Of a DNA stretch of 64,000 nucleotides, positions 25,879 to 33,759 are shown one piece after another (the stretch's first letter is position 1; each line of letters starts with the position of its first letter). The position numbers and the translations under genes were made by a program. The stretch lies in NCBI GenBank assembly GCA_031459855.1, contig JAVKHP010000001.1, forward strand, positions 3,090,139 through 3,154,138, given 5' to 3'. The notes below the pieces were generated by a model. The model had not been told where the DNA came from. It was given only the letters and a program-made list of their open reading frames with translations, and did no database searches. This DNA comes from Armatimonadota bacterium (GTDB taxonomy: Bacteria; Sysuimicrobiota; Sysuimicrobiia; Sysuimicrobiales; Humicultoraceae).

Positions 25879-26631
25879 TCAGTCGCGTGGCCTGGACCGT
25901 GCGCGGGCCTCTCCCGGTGCTGGCGGCTGTAGCCGTCCGATGCGGCCTCGTACCCTGCGCAACAGCCACTGGGCCTGCTCTCCCAGACCGAGCACGCCGT
26001 CCAGTTCGTGGCGGAGCGCGATCCCTTCGGGCGTGTCGGCGATCGCGGGGCTCGGGTGCGTCACCACCATGATGCCGCCGTCTGGCAGGATCTCGACCAT
26101 GAACGCCAGCGAGGTGAGCACGCGGGCCGGCCCCACTCTGGCCACAAGCTCAGGTCCAAGGAAGTTCGCCCACTGGAGCAGTGGGGGCTCCACCTCCCCC
26201 GCCCCCCCGAGGCCCTCCCACTCCCCGGACCCGACAGCGCCCCAGGGAGCCTCGAGAAAGAGGTAGAGCCCCTTGCACACCCCCAGCAGCCGCTCGACTT
26301 CCTGACTGGAGGACAGCGTGTCCGCCGGCACGACAAGCCCTACGCGTGTCGGGCTGGTCCGCGGGTTCGGGCTGATCGCAAGCGAGAGCACCGGCTCCGG
26401 CGTGTTCTCGGCCACGCGTAGAAAGGTGGCCTCCCCGGCGGCCCCCAGCTGCTCGAGGAGCGCGGCGGACCGCGTCCCGGTCAGCCGATGCAGGGCTCCG
26501 TCGGCGGCCCGCCGGACCAGCTGCGGCGCGTAGGGGCCGCCCTGCGCCTGCAGGGTGTCCAGAATCGCTCTCACCATACCCGGCTGGATCGGACGGTCGA
26601 CGACGAACCGGGCCACCACCTGTCCCGGCAC
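25879..26631 (-). CDS. Unrecognised 250-residue protein
   Basis: I do not recognise this protein. The GTG start at 26631 is preceded by GAGGTGGGG at good spacing and gives VPGQVVARFVVDRPIQPG; longer in-frame upstream sequence is low-complexity and was excluded. The protein looks soluble, without signal peptide or membrane spans. It reads as a mixed alpha/beta domain: helical first third (MVRAILDTLQAQGG, LVRRAADGALHRLTG), a middle strand-rich part (PVLSLAISPNPR, RVGLVVPADTL), then WANFLGPELVARVGPARVL and EILPDGGIMVVTHPSPA. The FGPEL/ILPDGG-type pattern resembles some toxin-immunity proteins, but I would not assign that. It lies alone between the repeat array and the island, pointing away from the HD-GYP genes. 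Confidence 0.65.
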   Translation of the reverse strand: MPGQVVARFVVDRPIQPGMVRAILDTLQAQGGPYAPQLVRRAADGALHRLTGTRSAALLEQLGAAGEATFLRVAENTPEPVLSLAISPNPRTSPTRVGLVVPADTLSSSQEVERLLGVCKGLYLFLEAPWGAVGSGEWEGLGGAGEVEPPLLQWANFLGPELVARVGPARVLTSLAFMVEILPDGGIMVVTHPSPAIADTPEGIALRHELDGVLGLGEQAQWLLRRVRGRIGRLQPPAPGEARARSRPRD

Positions 26632-26803
26632 CTTGCCCCACCTCGCCTTCGCTTCCGGCTGGTGAGATACAGGTGTAGCGCCCCGATCTCTCCGCGGTCT
26701 CTCACGCCGTTGCAGGGCGGCATGATGACACCCCGTGGGCGCCCGCCCGCGTAGGGGGCAACCGCGGCGCTGCGGGGACGCTGGGGGGCTCTGGGCTTTC
26801 AGG

Positions 26804-26851
26804 TGCAAGCTCGCAGGAAGCCCTGCCTGCTCCCTGGAAGCTTGCAGGAGT
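26804..26851. repeat. Inverted repeat and overlapping direct repeat near the island edge
   Basis: TGCAAGCT (26804-26811) is inverted as AGCTTGCA (26839-26846). In addition AAGCTCGCAGGAAG (26807-26820) and AAGCTTGCAGGAGT (26838-26851) form a direct repeat, 31 bases apart. The position at the drop in G+C makes it a candidate boundary or scar, but no matching copy was found at the other end of the island by eye. Confidence 0.5.
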
Positions 26852-27103
26852 CTGAACGAAAAGCGCGTATTTCAATAAAGTAACCGGACCGACAGCGCAG
26901 CAGGTGCGGCACTCCACGCCGCCGAGCCGCCTCGTCGCGAGAAGCTCGTGGAAGTCCACGATTACGAGGCGCGCGTCATCGTAAGCGATCCATAGCGCCG
27001 CCTGCACGAGAGCGTACCCGCCGAGGTGGGGAATGAGGATTATACGCGCTCTCAGCAATGCGATAGCGCGTGGGTTGTTAGTGTACAACGATCGCGAGAT
27101 CTA

Positions 27104-27130
27104 AGACCGTCGGTCTGGTTCTTCTTTTTT
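27104..27130 (+). terminator. Possible small hairpin with T-tract upstream of the first HD-GYP gene
   Basis: AGACCGTCGGTCT (27104-27116) is self-complementary apart from its central base and is followed by GGTTCTTCTTTTTT. It resembles a weak intrinsic terminator or attenuator reading rightward, although the loop would be very small. It ends just before the proposed start of the HD-GYP gene, so it could instead be an operator. Confidence 0.3.
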
Positions 27131-27133
27131 GAG

Positions 27134-28402
27134 ATGATGCAGACGATCTCGCCACCCGTCCAATGGTTCACGTTGGCCGTCATTGCGACAGCTGAAGTAG
27201 TTCTGGCATTTTCTTTGCATCAAGTATCGTGGCAGCTGTGGCACGAATTGTTGCTTTTCTACATCGTGACCGTAGTAGCGTACTCAGTACGTGTACCCGA
27301 TCCTAGAGGTGGTGCTGTCACACCTAGCGATGTCCTCTCATATCTCGCGACCTACCTTTTCAATCCCCCTACAGCTCTGCTGGTCGTTGGGACGGGGCGT
27401 ACGTTGGGTTACGTGGTTTCCCGAGGATGGATACCGTGGCGGGCGCTGTTGAACGGCGCACAGATGGGAATCAGCGTTGCAATCGGTGCACTAGTATTCT
27501 CTGCGTTGGGTGGCACGCCCGGCCACATCGACTTGGAAAAAGGACACCTGGCGCTGGTTGCGGCGCCGCTCGCGCACCAAGCGGCGAACAACTTTTTCTA
27601 CGCGTACAGCTTCAGCAGATGGCGCGGAACAAGTCTGTCAGCTATTTGGCTCGTCGGGATCCGGGATCTTTTTTGGCCCAACCTACTGCATATTCCGACT
27701 GCCATATTTTTAGGGATCCTCACCACAAGAGTGACAGCCTTTGCGATTGTGCTGTACATGCTTTTGCTCCCGTTTCAGTGGCGGGCGTTGCGGCTTTATC
27801 TCGGAAGAAGACAGCTCTATGCTCAGATCGTAGACAGGCTTGTAGTGGCGATGGATGTCGACTTTCCTTCGAGCGGAGCGCACGCGAGAAGGGTCGCGGC
27901 CATCGCAGTGGCAATTGCAGAAGAAATGCGCTTGGGTGAGACTCACGTCGAGGCCATTCAGTTTGCTGCCCTATTACACGACGTAGGGCTAATTGGGAAG
28001 GTGGATCTGTTGCAAAAGCATCGATTTGATTCGGAAACGAGTAGGAACTTCGAAGAGCACGTATACGTGGGTGCGAGCATCGCACAAGAACTGCCACGCA
28101 AGGATATCGGACTGTTGGTGCTCCACCACCACGAGCGCTACGACGGGCAGGGATACCCGAAGGGGCTCAAGGCAGACGCGATCCCCTTGGGGTCACGGGT
28201 GATTGCTGTGGCTGAGTATGTAGATAGTATGAGGTTCGGTCTCCCCCCCTATACCGTTGCGTCCGAGGAATCAGATGTGATTGCTGCCGTTCGAAACGAG
28301 AGCGGGCGCGCATTCGACCCGGAAGTCGTTGATGCTTTTTTGCGGGCCGTTGCCAAAGGACTGTTCGTGCGATTGGGAGAAAAGACAGCGTTCATCCCGT
28401 AG
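27134..28402 (+). CDS. Membrane HD-GYP domain protein with degenerate catalytic motifs
   Basis: The 422-residue protein has about 240 hydrophobic N-terminal residues forming six to eight membrane spans, then an HD-GYP domain, the class that hydrolyses cyclic di-GMP. Seen in the domain: GAHARRVAAIAVAIA, H282-D283 in LLHDVGL, EEHVYVGA, HHHERYDGQGYPKGL. Two changes stand out against the consensus: the Lys of HDxGK is Leu286, and the metal-ligand Asp of VADxxDA is Glu361 (VAEYVDS). It may be weakly active or act as a sensor. The ATG lacks a good ribosome binding site, but the resulting length equals that of the downstream paralogue exactly, which supports it. A second HD-GYP gene follows after 16 bases. 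Base composition is AT-richer than the core genome. Confidence 0.85.
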   Translation: MMQTISPPVQWFTLAVIATAEVVLAFSLHQVSWQLWHELLLFYIVTVVAYSVRVPDPRGGAVTPSDVLSYLATYLFNPPTALLVVGTGRTLGYVVSRGWIPWRALLNGAQMGISVAIGALVFSALGGTPGHIDLEKGHLALVAAPLAHQAANNFFYAYSFSRWRGTSLSAIWLVGIRDLFWPNLLHIPTAIFLGILTTRVTAFAIVLYMLLLPFQWRALRLYLGRRQLYAQIVDRLVVAMDVDFPSSGAHARRVAAIAVAIAEEMRLGETHVEAIQFAALLHDVGLIGKVDLLQKHRFDSETSRNFEEHVYVGASIAQELPRKDIGLLVLHHHERYDGQGYPKGLKADAIPLGSRVIAVAEYVDSMRFGLPPYTVASEESDVIAAVRNESGRAFDPEVVDAFLRAVAKGLFVRLGEKTAFIP

Positions 28403-28418
28403 CACTCTGGAGCTGCGC

Positions 28419-29687
28419 ATGACGATAGATTGGGTTACTCATTTCGGATCCTCGCTGTGGAGCGCCAGTTTGGCTGTAGCGGGCGCTGGTTTTTCGGCCG
28501 GTGTAGCTCTCCTGGCGGTGACCACATCGCAAGCGTGGGTACCCTTGCTACTTCTCTTGGCTCTTGGGGTTATTGGGGACATTTTCCGCATACGTTTGAG
28601 TCACCATAGTGAGATTGCGCTGCGGTCTGTTCCTGCTTTCGTTGCGCTCTGGAGTATTGGGGTGCCGGCGTACTTGCTCGTCGGCTTGTCGCCGCTAGCC
28701 GTCCTTGGAGCGATCCGCAGGGATAGGGAATGGGCGCAAACCTTTGCACGCGAGGCAACATCTCTTTGGGTCGGGCTGGGCACCCAGGGCATCGTGGAGT
28801 CAGTCATCTTCCACGTGTCCTCCTCCGAAACGACGGAGAGCCTTTTGGTGCACATGTCTGGCCCACTAGCTTACTGGGTGTCGACCTTGGTGATGCAGGC
28901 GTTCGCTATTCACCGCCAAGAAGGCGTGGCGTATCGTTCACTCGCGCGCGGACTTAGCCGCGAGGCCTTACCCCACATTTTCGTGCTGAGTGCCGCCGCA
29001 GTCACGTTAGGGTACTTGCTGGATAGGTTTGGAGCCGCAGCGATGGCCGTTGCGGCCGTGGTCCTAGTCGAAGGCTACTATCCATGGAAACTTGTCGGTG
29101 AGCAGAGTGGGCTGCTTCTCACCAGCCTTCAGATGATGGCGCAAGCCGTAGACCTCAAGGATCCTTACACGTCCAATCACTCGCAGCGAGTGGCGCGCCT
29201 TGCAGTTCGGCTTGCGCGGGAACTGGATTTGTCAGAGGCGGAGGTGGAGCGCGTTAGGATCGGTGCTTTGCTACATGACTTAGGCAAGATAGGAGTGAGC
29301 AACGAGATCATTCGGAAGCCAGGGAAACTAACCTTAGAGGAATATCGTGCCGTCATGAAGCACTCAGAAGTCGGTGCGGACATTATCGAACCCCTTGAGA
29401 TTCTTGGGGACTCCGCAGCCATGGTGCGACACCATCACGAGCACTGGGACGGATCGGGGTATCCAGATGGCCTAGCTGGGCGAGCTATTCCACTGGGCGC
29501 AAGAATCATACTTGTGGCCGACGCGTTCGACGCGCTTACGACGGACAGGCCCTATCGCAAAGGTACGAGTCCGGAGAAAGCCCTAGAGGTAATTCGAGCA
29601 AACGCGGGCGTGCAATTTGATCCAGACGTAGTAAGGGCTCTTGAGCGTATAGTCACGCGGCACGGATCGAGTAGCGTGACGTTGTGA
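28419..29687 (+). CDS. Membrane HD-GYP domain protein, canonical phosphodiesterase motifs
   Basis: The 422-residue protein has an N-terminal membrane region of roughly 220 residues (including VAGAGFSAGVALLAV and LLLLLALGVIGDIF) and then a full HD-GYP domain. All consensus elements are present: NHSQRVARLAVRLA, H286-D287-L-G-K290 in LLHDLGKIGV, KHSEVGADII, RHHHEHWDGSGYPDGL, and VADAFDALTTDRPYR with Asp368. It is therefore expected to degrade cyclic di-GMP to pGpG or GMP at the membrane. The ATG has a TGGAG site seven bases upstream. It follows the degenerate paralogue by 16 bases and precedes a large regulator by 45, forming a three-gene unit. Confidence 0.92.
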   Translation: MTIDWVTHFGSSLWSASLAVAGAGFSAGVALLAVTTSQAWVPLLLLLALGVIGDIFRIRLSHHSEIALRSVPAFVALWSIGVPAYLLVGLSPLAVLGAIRRDREWAQTFAREATSLWVGLGTQGIVESVIFHVSSSETTESLLVHMSGPLAYWVSTLVMQAFAIHRQEGVAYRSLARGLSREALPHIFVLSAAAVTLGYLLDRFGAAAMAVAAVVLVEGYYPWKLVGEQSGLLLTSLQMMAQAVDLKDPYTSNHSQRVARLAVRLARELDLSEAEVERVRIGALLHDLGKIGVSNEIIRKPGKLTLEEYRAVMKHSEVGADIIEPLEILGDSAAMVRHHHEHWDGSGYPDGLAGRAIPLGARIILVADAFDALTTDRPYRKGTSPEKALEVIRANAGVQFDPDVVRALERIVTRHGSSSVTL

Positions 29688-29732
29688 AAGGACAGCTGGA
29701 AATCGTGAGATAGTGCACGGGAGCGTAGGCAT

Positions 29733-32700
29733 ATGAAAAGCGCTGCCCTGAGGCTGTTTGGCCGCTTTTCGTTAACAATGTCCTCGCATCAAGTTTCTCT
29801 GGGTGACAAAGAAGAAGCGTTGCTTGCCGTTCTTGCCCTGGGAGACGGAGGCGCCACTCCAAGATCTCGTGTGGCAGGGATGCTTTGGCCCGACCACTCA
29901 GAGTCTCGGGCACGGGCAAACCTGAGCACCGTTATCTGGCGGGTAAGAGCCGCAGTTAAGCGACACGACCTACGGGGCGATCTACTTTTGTCAGATGCGT
30001 CTCGCATTTGGTTAGACACGTCACGTATTTGGGTGGACGTTCAGGAGTTTAGGAAGGGAGCAATTGCCAAGCCCGGACAGTTACTAGACCTAGAGGCGTT
30101 GGGGCGCGCGGTAGCCAGTATGGAGCTCTATGTTGGAGACCTGTTACAAGACTGGGACTATGAGTGGTGCGTGTTGGAGCGGGAGTCACTCCGCGAACTC
30201 TACCTTTGCACCGCCGAGGCGGTCATCGACGGTTTCGAGCAACGGCATAGATGGGACGTTGCGCTTAGATGCGCCCGCAAGGCGATACAGATGGATCCCT
30301 ATCGGGAGCGGCTCCAGCGTGCGCTAGTGCGTCTCTTGCTGCGAAGTGGAGACCGGGCAGCGGCTTTGGCACAGATCTCTAGATTCGCCAGACTGGTAAG
30401 ACACGAATTTGGTGTCGAACTCGACAACAGCATTCTCGACCTTTCTCGTGCGATGCGAGGGTCTCATCCGTGGCTGTCCCGCACGGAGGGCAATCCAATT
30501 GCACAGAGCCACTTTCCTCCTGCGCGAGAGCTTCCTTTGATTGGACGTCTTGTCGAGAGACAATGCCTCCTTGCCGCTCTTGAGAGAGCAAGAAACGGCA
30601 AGGGCACTGGGATCTTCATCACAGGTGACGCCGGTATGGGCAAGACGAGGTTGCTCAACTGGTTTTTGGAGGAGTGGGCTGCTTTCGGTGGCATCACGAA
30701 GCGGGGCCGGTGCATCGAATTTTGTCAACCGGTGGCTTATCATCCGGTCAAAGACCTCCTCGGGCTTGAACTCTCTGGCCAGCATGAAGCGCACTCAGTT
30801 GAAACCGGTGTAGGAACCAGCCCCAACGACAATTACTCTGGGCCTGCCAAGAGCGGTGCTCGGCTACACTTCACGCAGGTGATGTCGAAAGTTGAGGCGC
30901 TTACGACTCAGCGGCCGGTCCTATTAGTCATCGAGGACGTACAGTGGGCCGACGCCTATACCGTTGACCTCGTCGCATTCCTCCTGGAGAGGGCCAATGG
31001 TCTTCGCCTTGTCGTAGCAGTTAGCGCGAGCTTGCCGCTGACTTCGTCCCAGGTCGCGCTGCACTATCGCCTGCAGCGCTGTGCGGACATTGCATTGAGA
31101 CTGGCACCCTTGACAAGGTCAGAAATTGCCGAGCTGGTTAGCAATGTTGCGGCAGGTCTGGAGGATCCGGCTCGGGCTATTGATCGAGTTTGGCTCGAAT
31201 CGGAAGGCAACCCTTTTATCGCCTTGGAGGTTCTTAAAGTCATTGGCACCCGGAACAAAACCTCCGATCGACGCATGAGGGTCTCGGTACTACCAGGGAA
31301 TGCTGCGTCATCCGATGCAATGCCTGATGCAGTCCGTTCACTCCTACAGCGGCGCCTGTGTGGGCTTCCTCCGGACGCACGGACGGTTGCCGAGGTCGCC
31401 TCCGTGCTAGGGCGAAGTTTTGATTTGGAGGTACTCACCGGACTCGCAGGTATAGAGACACGTGAACTGCAGGCTGCAGTGGAACTGCTAGATGCTGCCG
31501 GTGTGTTTCAGCGCGAACAGTCAACCATTAGGTTTTCGTTAGAGCAATACCGCCTCCTGTGCTACGAGCGCCTGCCTCCGCGCGACCGCGTGACGTATCA
31601 TCAAAGAGCTTACAAGATTCTGCTACCGCGTGGCGACGCCGCGGCTACAGAGCTAGCTTGGCATCAGTATGCATCAGGATGCCTTAAGAGAGCCGCACGG
31701 TGGTGGGAGGCGGCGGGTGATCGGGCGGCTGCCGCGTACCAGTATGAAGTGGCAGACCGGGCTTACAGCATGGCAGCGGAGTGCTGGAAACGAGTTAGTC
31801 GCCGAGGTGCAACTGAGAGTGTTACTTGTAGCGAGTTTCGAGTACTGAGCAAACTCGACGAAGTAATGACAGTGATGGGACGAACTCGAGAGCGGCGTGA
31901 AGTACTTGATGAGATGAGAGCGCTGGCTTCGCGGGATCCCTCCAAGAAGCTTTTGGCTTCCTGGTATCTCCGCGCCGCATGTTTTGACGAGCACGTAGGC
32001 AATTTTGATACAGCAGTGCGACTCGCAAGGAGAGCCTGGCATCTGGCTGGTAGTCTCAGAGCGCAGGATCTGCAGGTGACAGCTCTACGAGACTTTGCAT
32101 GGGCGCTGAGTAGAGCGGGCCGGAATTGGAGAGCCCTGGCGGCCTTCAGGGCGTGCCTGAGACGGGCGCGATACGCAGAACCACGCGAAGTCATTACGGC
32201 GCTTTGGCAGACTGCCGTGGTATGCATCAAGCTATCTGATTTCGCACTGGCCTCGGCGTGCCTAGAGCGGGCCAAGTTAGCAAGCAAAGTATCAAGTTTC
32301 GTGCATGAAAGTTCGGAGATATTAGGTGTAGAAGCGATTGCGGATAAATGGATGGGCAGGCCAGAAGCAGCGAGAGAAAAACTAAGCCGTTCGATGAACA
32401 TCGCGAAGAAGAGACGTGACCGTGTGATGATAGCTCGTCTCGACTTTCACCTGGCAACGCTTGATTGCCTTGAAGGACAGCTTGGCCAGGCTCTGTGTAG
32501 ATTGCGCAGAGCCATTGTGGCAAGTCGTGAGATGGAGTATGTGAGGACGCATCTTTCCTGCCTTACCGAAGTTGCCAGCGGGCTTGGCCGTGTGATAGGC
32601 AGCTTTGAGTTGGCCCGGATGGCGGTACGGCATGCTCTTAGAATCGCACACTACACTCAAAGCCGATTTCTGTATGCTGTTTGTAGAGATGCGGAGGCGC

Positions 32701-33362
32701 AGTTACTTATCGAAGAAGGGCGCTTCGCTGAAGCGGGATTCGTGGTAGCGGATGTGTTTGAGACGCTTAAGGCTGCGGGATATCCTGTGGCTGGCCTGTC
32801 AGAGGCGGTGATGCGACGCGGCGTCATCAGTCTGCTCCTTGGACAGGTCGAGACGGCGCTCGCGGATCTGGAGACAGCAGCGAGGCTGCAGTCTCAAGCC
32901 GGCGATCGGCTCCTTCTGGTCAACTGTTTGAGCTACTTAGCAGCAGCCTATGCAGCGATTGGCAACATGGCATCCGCCCTCGCCGTGTCCACCGATGCGG
33001 TTCGACTGCTTCAAGCAACTAATCACGCGAACCCTCAACCGCAGCGGATCTATTGGCACCATTACCTGATCCTCAAGTGCATGGGCCTAGAACCACGTGT
33101 GCCGTACCTACAGAGGGCGGCAGAACTGATTGAAACAAGGGCCGTCACGCTCTCACGGGCACAACAGCGGCGGTTCAAGACGGCGGTTCCATTGAACCGT
33201 GAGATCTTGGCGGCCTGGGAACACTATCGGCAGACTGGCGCAGAGTTGGAAGCGGTCGACTTGCGCGGGGGAGTCTTGCCAAATCCGATGGGAAGGCTGG
33301 ATGGTGGCGTGCCTGTGTCCGCGAAGGCTCACCCGACGGAATGCTTGGGAACCGTCTCCTGA
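29733..33362 (+). CDS. Large BTAD-AAA-TPR transcriptional regulator (SARP-like)
   Basis: This is a 1209-residue regulator. Residues ~1-95 form a winged-helix-like DNA-binding domain (EEALLAVLAL, TPRSRVAGMLWPDHSE, LSTVIWRVR). Residues ~100-240 are the bacterial transcriptional activation domain (BTAD), ending RLVRHEFGVELD. An AAA/STAND ATPase follows, with Walker A GDAGMGKT at 298-305 and Walker B VLLVIEDVQWAD from 396. The remainder, from about residue 600, is helical TPR-like repeats (AVRLARRAWHLAGSL, ALADLETAARLQSQAG). No C-terminal LuxR helix-turn-helix is seen. Such proteins integrate ligand or protein signals to activate promoters. It lies 45 bases after the canonical HD-GYP gene, so it may control or respond to the cyclic di-GMP enzymes; the target is unknown. 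Confidence 0.88.
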   Translation: MKSAALRLFGRFSLTMSSHQVSLGDKEEALLAVLALGDGGATPRSRVAGMLWPDHSESRARANLSTVIWRVRAAVKRHDLRGDLLLSDASRIWLDTSRIWVDVQEFRKGAIAKPGQLLDLEALGRAVASMELYVGDLLQDWDYEWCVLERESLRELYLCTAEAVIDGFEQRHRWDVALRCARKAIQMDPYRERLQRALVRLLLRSGDRAAALAQISRFARLVRHEFGVELDNSILDLSRAMRGSHPWLSRTEGNPIAQSHFPPARELPLIGRLVERQCLLAALERARNGKGTGIFITGDAGMGKTRLLNWFLEEWAAFGGITKRGRCIEFCQPVAYHPVKDLLGLELSGQHEAHSVETGVGTSPNDNYSGPAKSGARLHFTQVMSKVEALTTQRPVLLVIEDVQWADAYTVDLVAFLLERANGLRLVVAVSASLPLTSSQVALHYRLQRCADIALRLAPLTRSEIAELVSNVAAGLEDPARAIDRVWLESEGNPFIALEVLKVIGTRNKTSDRRMRVSVLPGNAASSDAMPDAVRSLLQRRLCGLPPDARTVAEVASVLGRSFDLEVLTGLAGIETRELQAAVELLDAAGVFQREQSTIRFSLEQYRLLCYERLPPRDRVTYHQRAYKILLPRGDAAATELAWHQYASGCLKRAARWWEAAGDRAAAAYQYEVADRAYSMAAECWKRVSRRGATESVTCSEFRVLSKLDEVMTVMGRTRERREVLDEMRALASRDPSKKLLASWYLRAACFDEHVGNFDTAVRLARRAWHLAGSLRAQDLQVTALRDFAWALSRAGRNWRALAAFRACLRRARYAEPREVITALWQTAVVCIKLSDFALASACLERAKLASKVSSFVHESSEILGVEAIADKWMGRPEAAREKLSRSMNIAKKRRDRVMIARLDFHLATLDCLEGQLGQALCRLRRAIVASREMEYVRTHLSCLTEVASGLGRVIGSFELARMAVRHALRIAHYTQSRFLYAVCRDAEAQLLIEEGRFAEAGFVVADVFETLKAAGYPVAGLSEAVMRRGVISLLLGQVETALADLETAARLQSQAGDRLLLVNCLSYLAAAYAAIGNMASALAVSTDAVRLLQATNHANPQPQRIYWHHYLILKCMGLEPRVPYLQRAAELIETRAVTLSRAQQRRFKTAVPLNREILAAWEHYRQTGAELEAVDLRGGVLPNPMGRLDGGVPVSAKAHPTECLGTVS

Positions 33363-33759
33363 CCCCGTGTGCCGTTTTCCGCGATGGTCTTCGAAGCCAC
33401 GGACGCCGGAAGAAGCACGTTGGAGCTGTCCCCCTTGACGCAGCTGACCCACACGGTGCTGGCTTCCTCGGCACGGCACCGGTAGACGCGTCGCTGCGGG
33501 CCCCATAGGCATCACTAGCCGCAAGCCTCCCCGGGCCCGGCCCACTTGCTCCCGCCACAGCCCCGAACTCGTAGACCTCCGCAGCCCCCGTCGAACCAAA
33601 CACCCCGCTGCGCGTCCTGGCGGTCGCGGATCGCCTTGGCGTCCAGTCACAAGGGCAACCGCCGGTAACTTGCCCTGCCAATCCCGCGGCTATCTCTCCA
33701 CGGAGCCCGAATTCCTACCCATTACCCAGAACGCTACTCATCTCGCCAGAGCCGCCCAC
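33363..33759. other. Convergent intergenic region with possible gene remnant
   Basis: This high-G+C patch lies between the convergent BTAD regulator and MFS genes, inside an otherwise AT-richer island. On the minus strand a stretch of about 50 codons near 33.35-33.50 kb (RVYRCRAEEASTVWVSC then VKGDSSNVLLPASVASKT) has coding-like third-position bias, but stops lie just upstream and no start exists. It could be the tail of a decayed secreted protein. No terminator was recognised. Confidence 0.4.

Larger units (their letters stand above)
26632..27133. other. Transition region into the AT-richer island
   Basis: No gene is firmly supported. G+C falls visibly from about 26.85 kb onward. One minus-strand frame (27088-26702) gives a plausible first half (LLRARIILIPHLGGYALVQ) but would need a TTG start without ribosome binding site and ends in Pro-rich sequence, so I leave it uncalled. 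The region contains an inverted/direct repeat at 26804-26851 and a short hairpin followed by T-rich sequence at 27104-27130. Confidence 0.5.

Noticed and set aside
26702-27088. 128-codon minus-strand frame before the HD-GYP genes
   Set aside because: It needs a TTG start without ribosome binding site, and the second half is Pro-rich; the first half looks only mildly coding-like.
33153-33681. Minus-strand open frames of 165-168 codons overlapping the end of the BTAD gene
   Set aside because: They overlap the well-supported regulator and have no start signal or domain; at most a gene remnant lies in the non-overlapping part.
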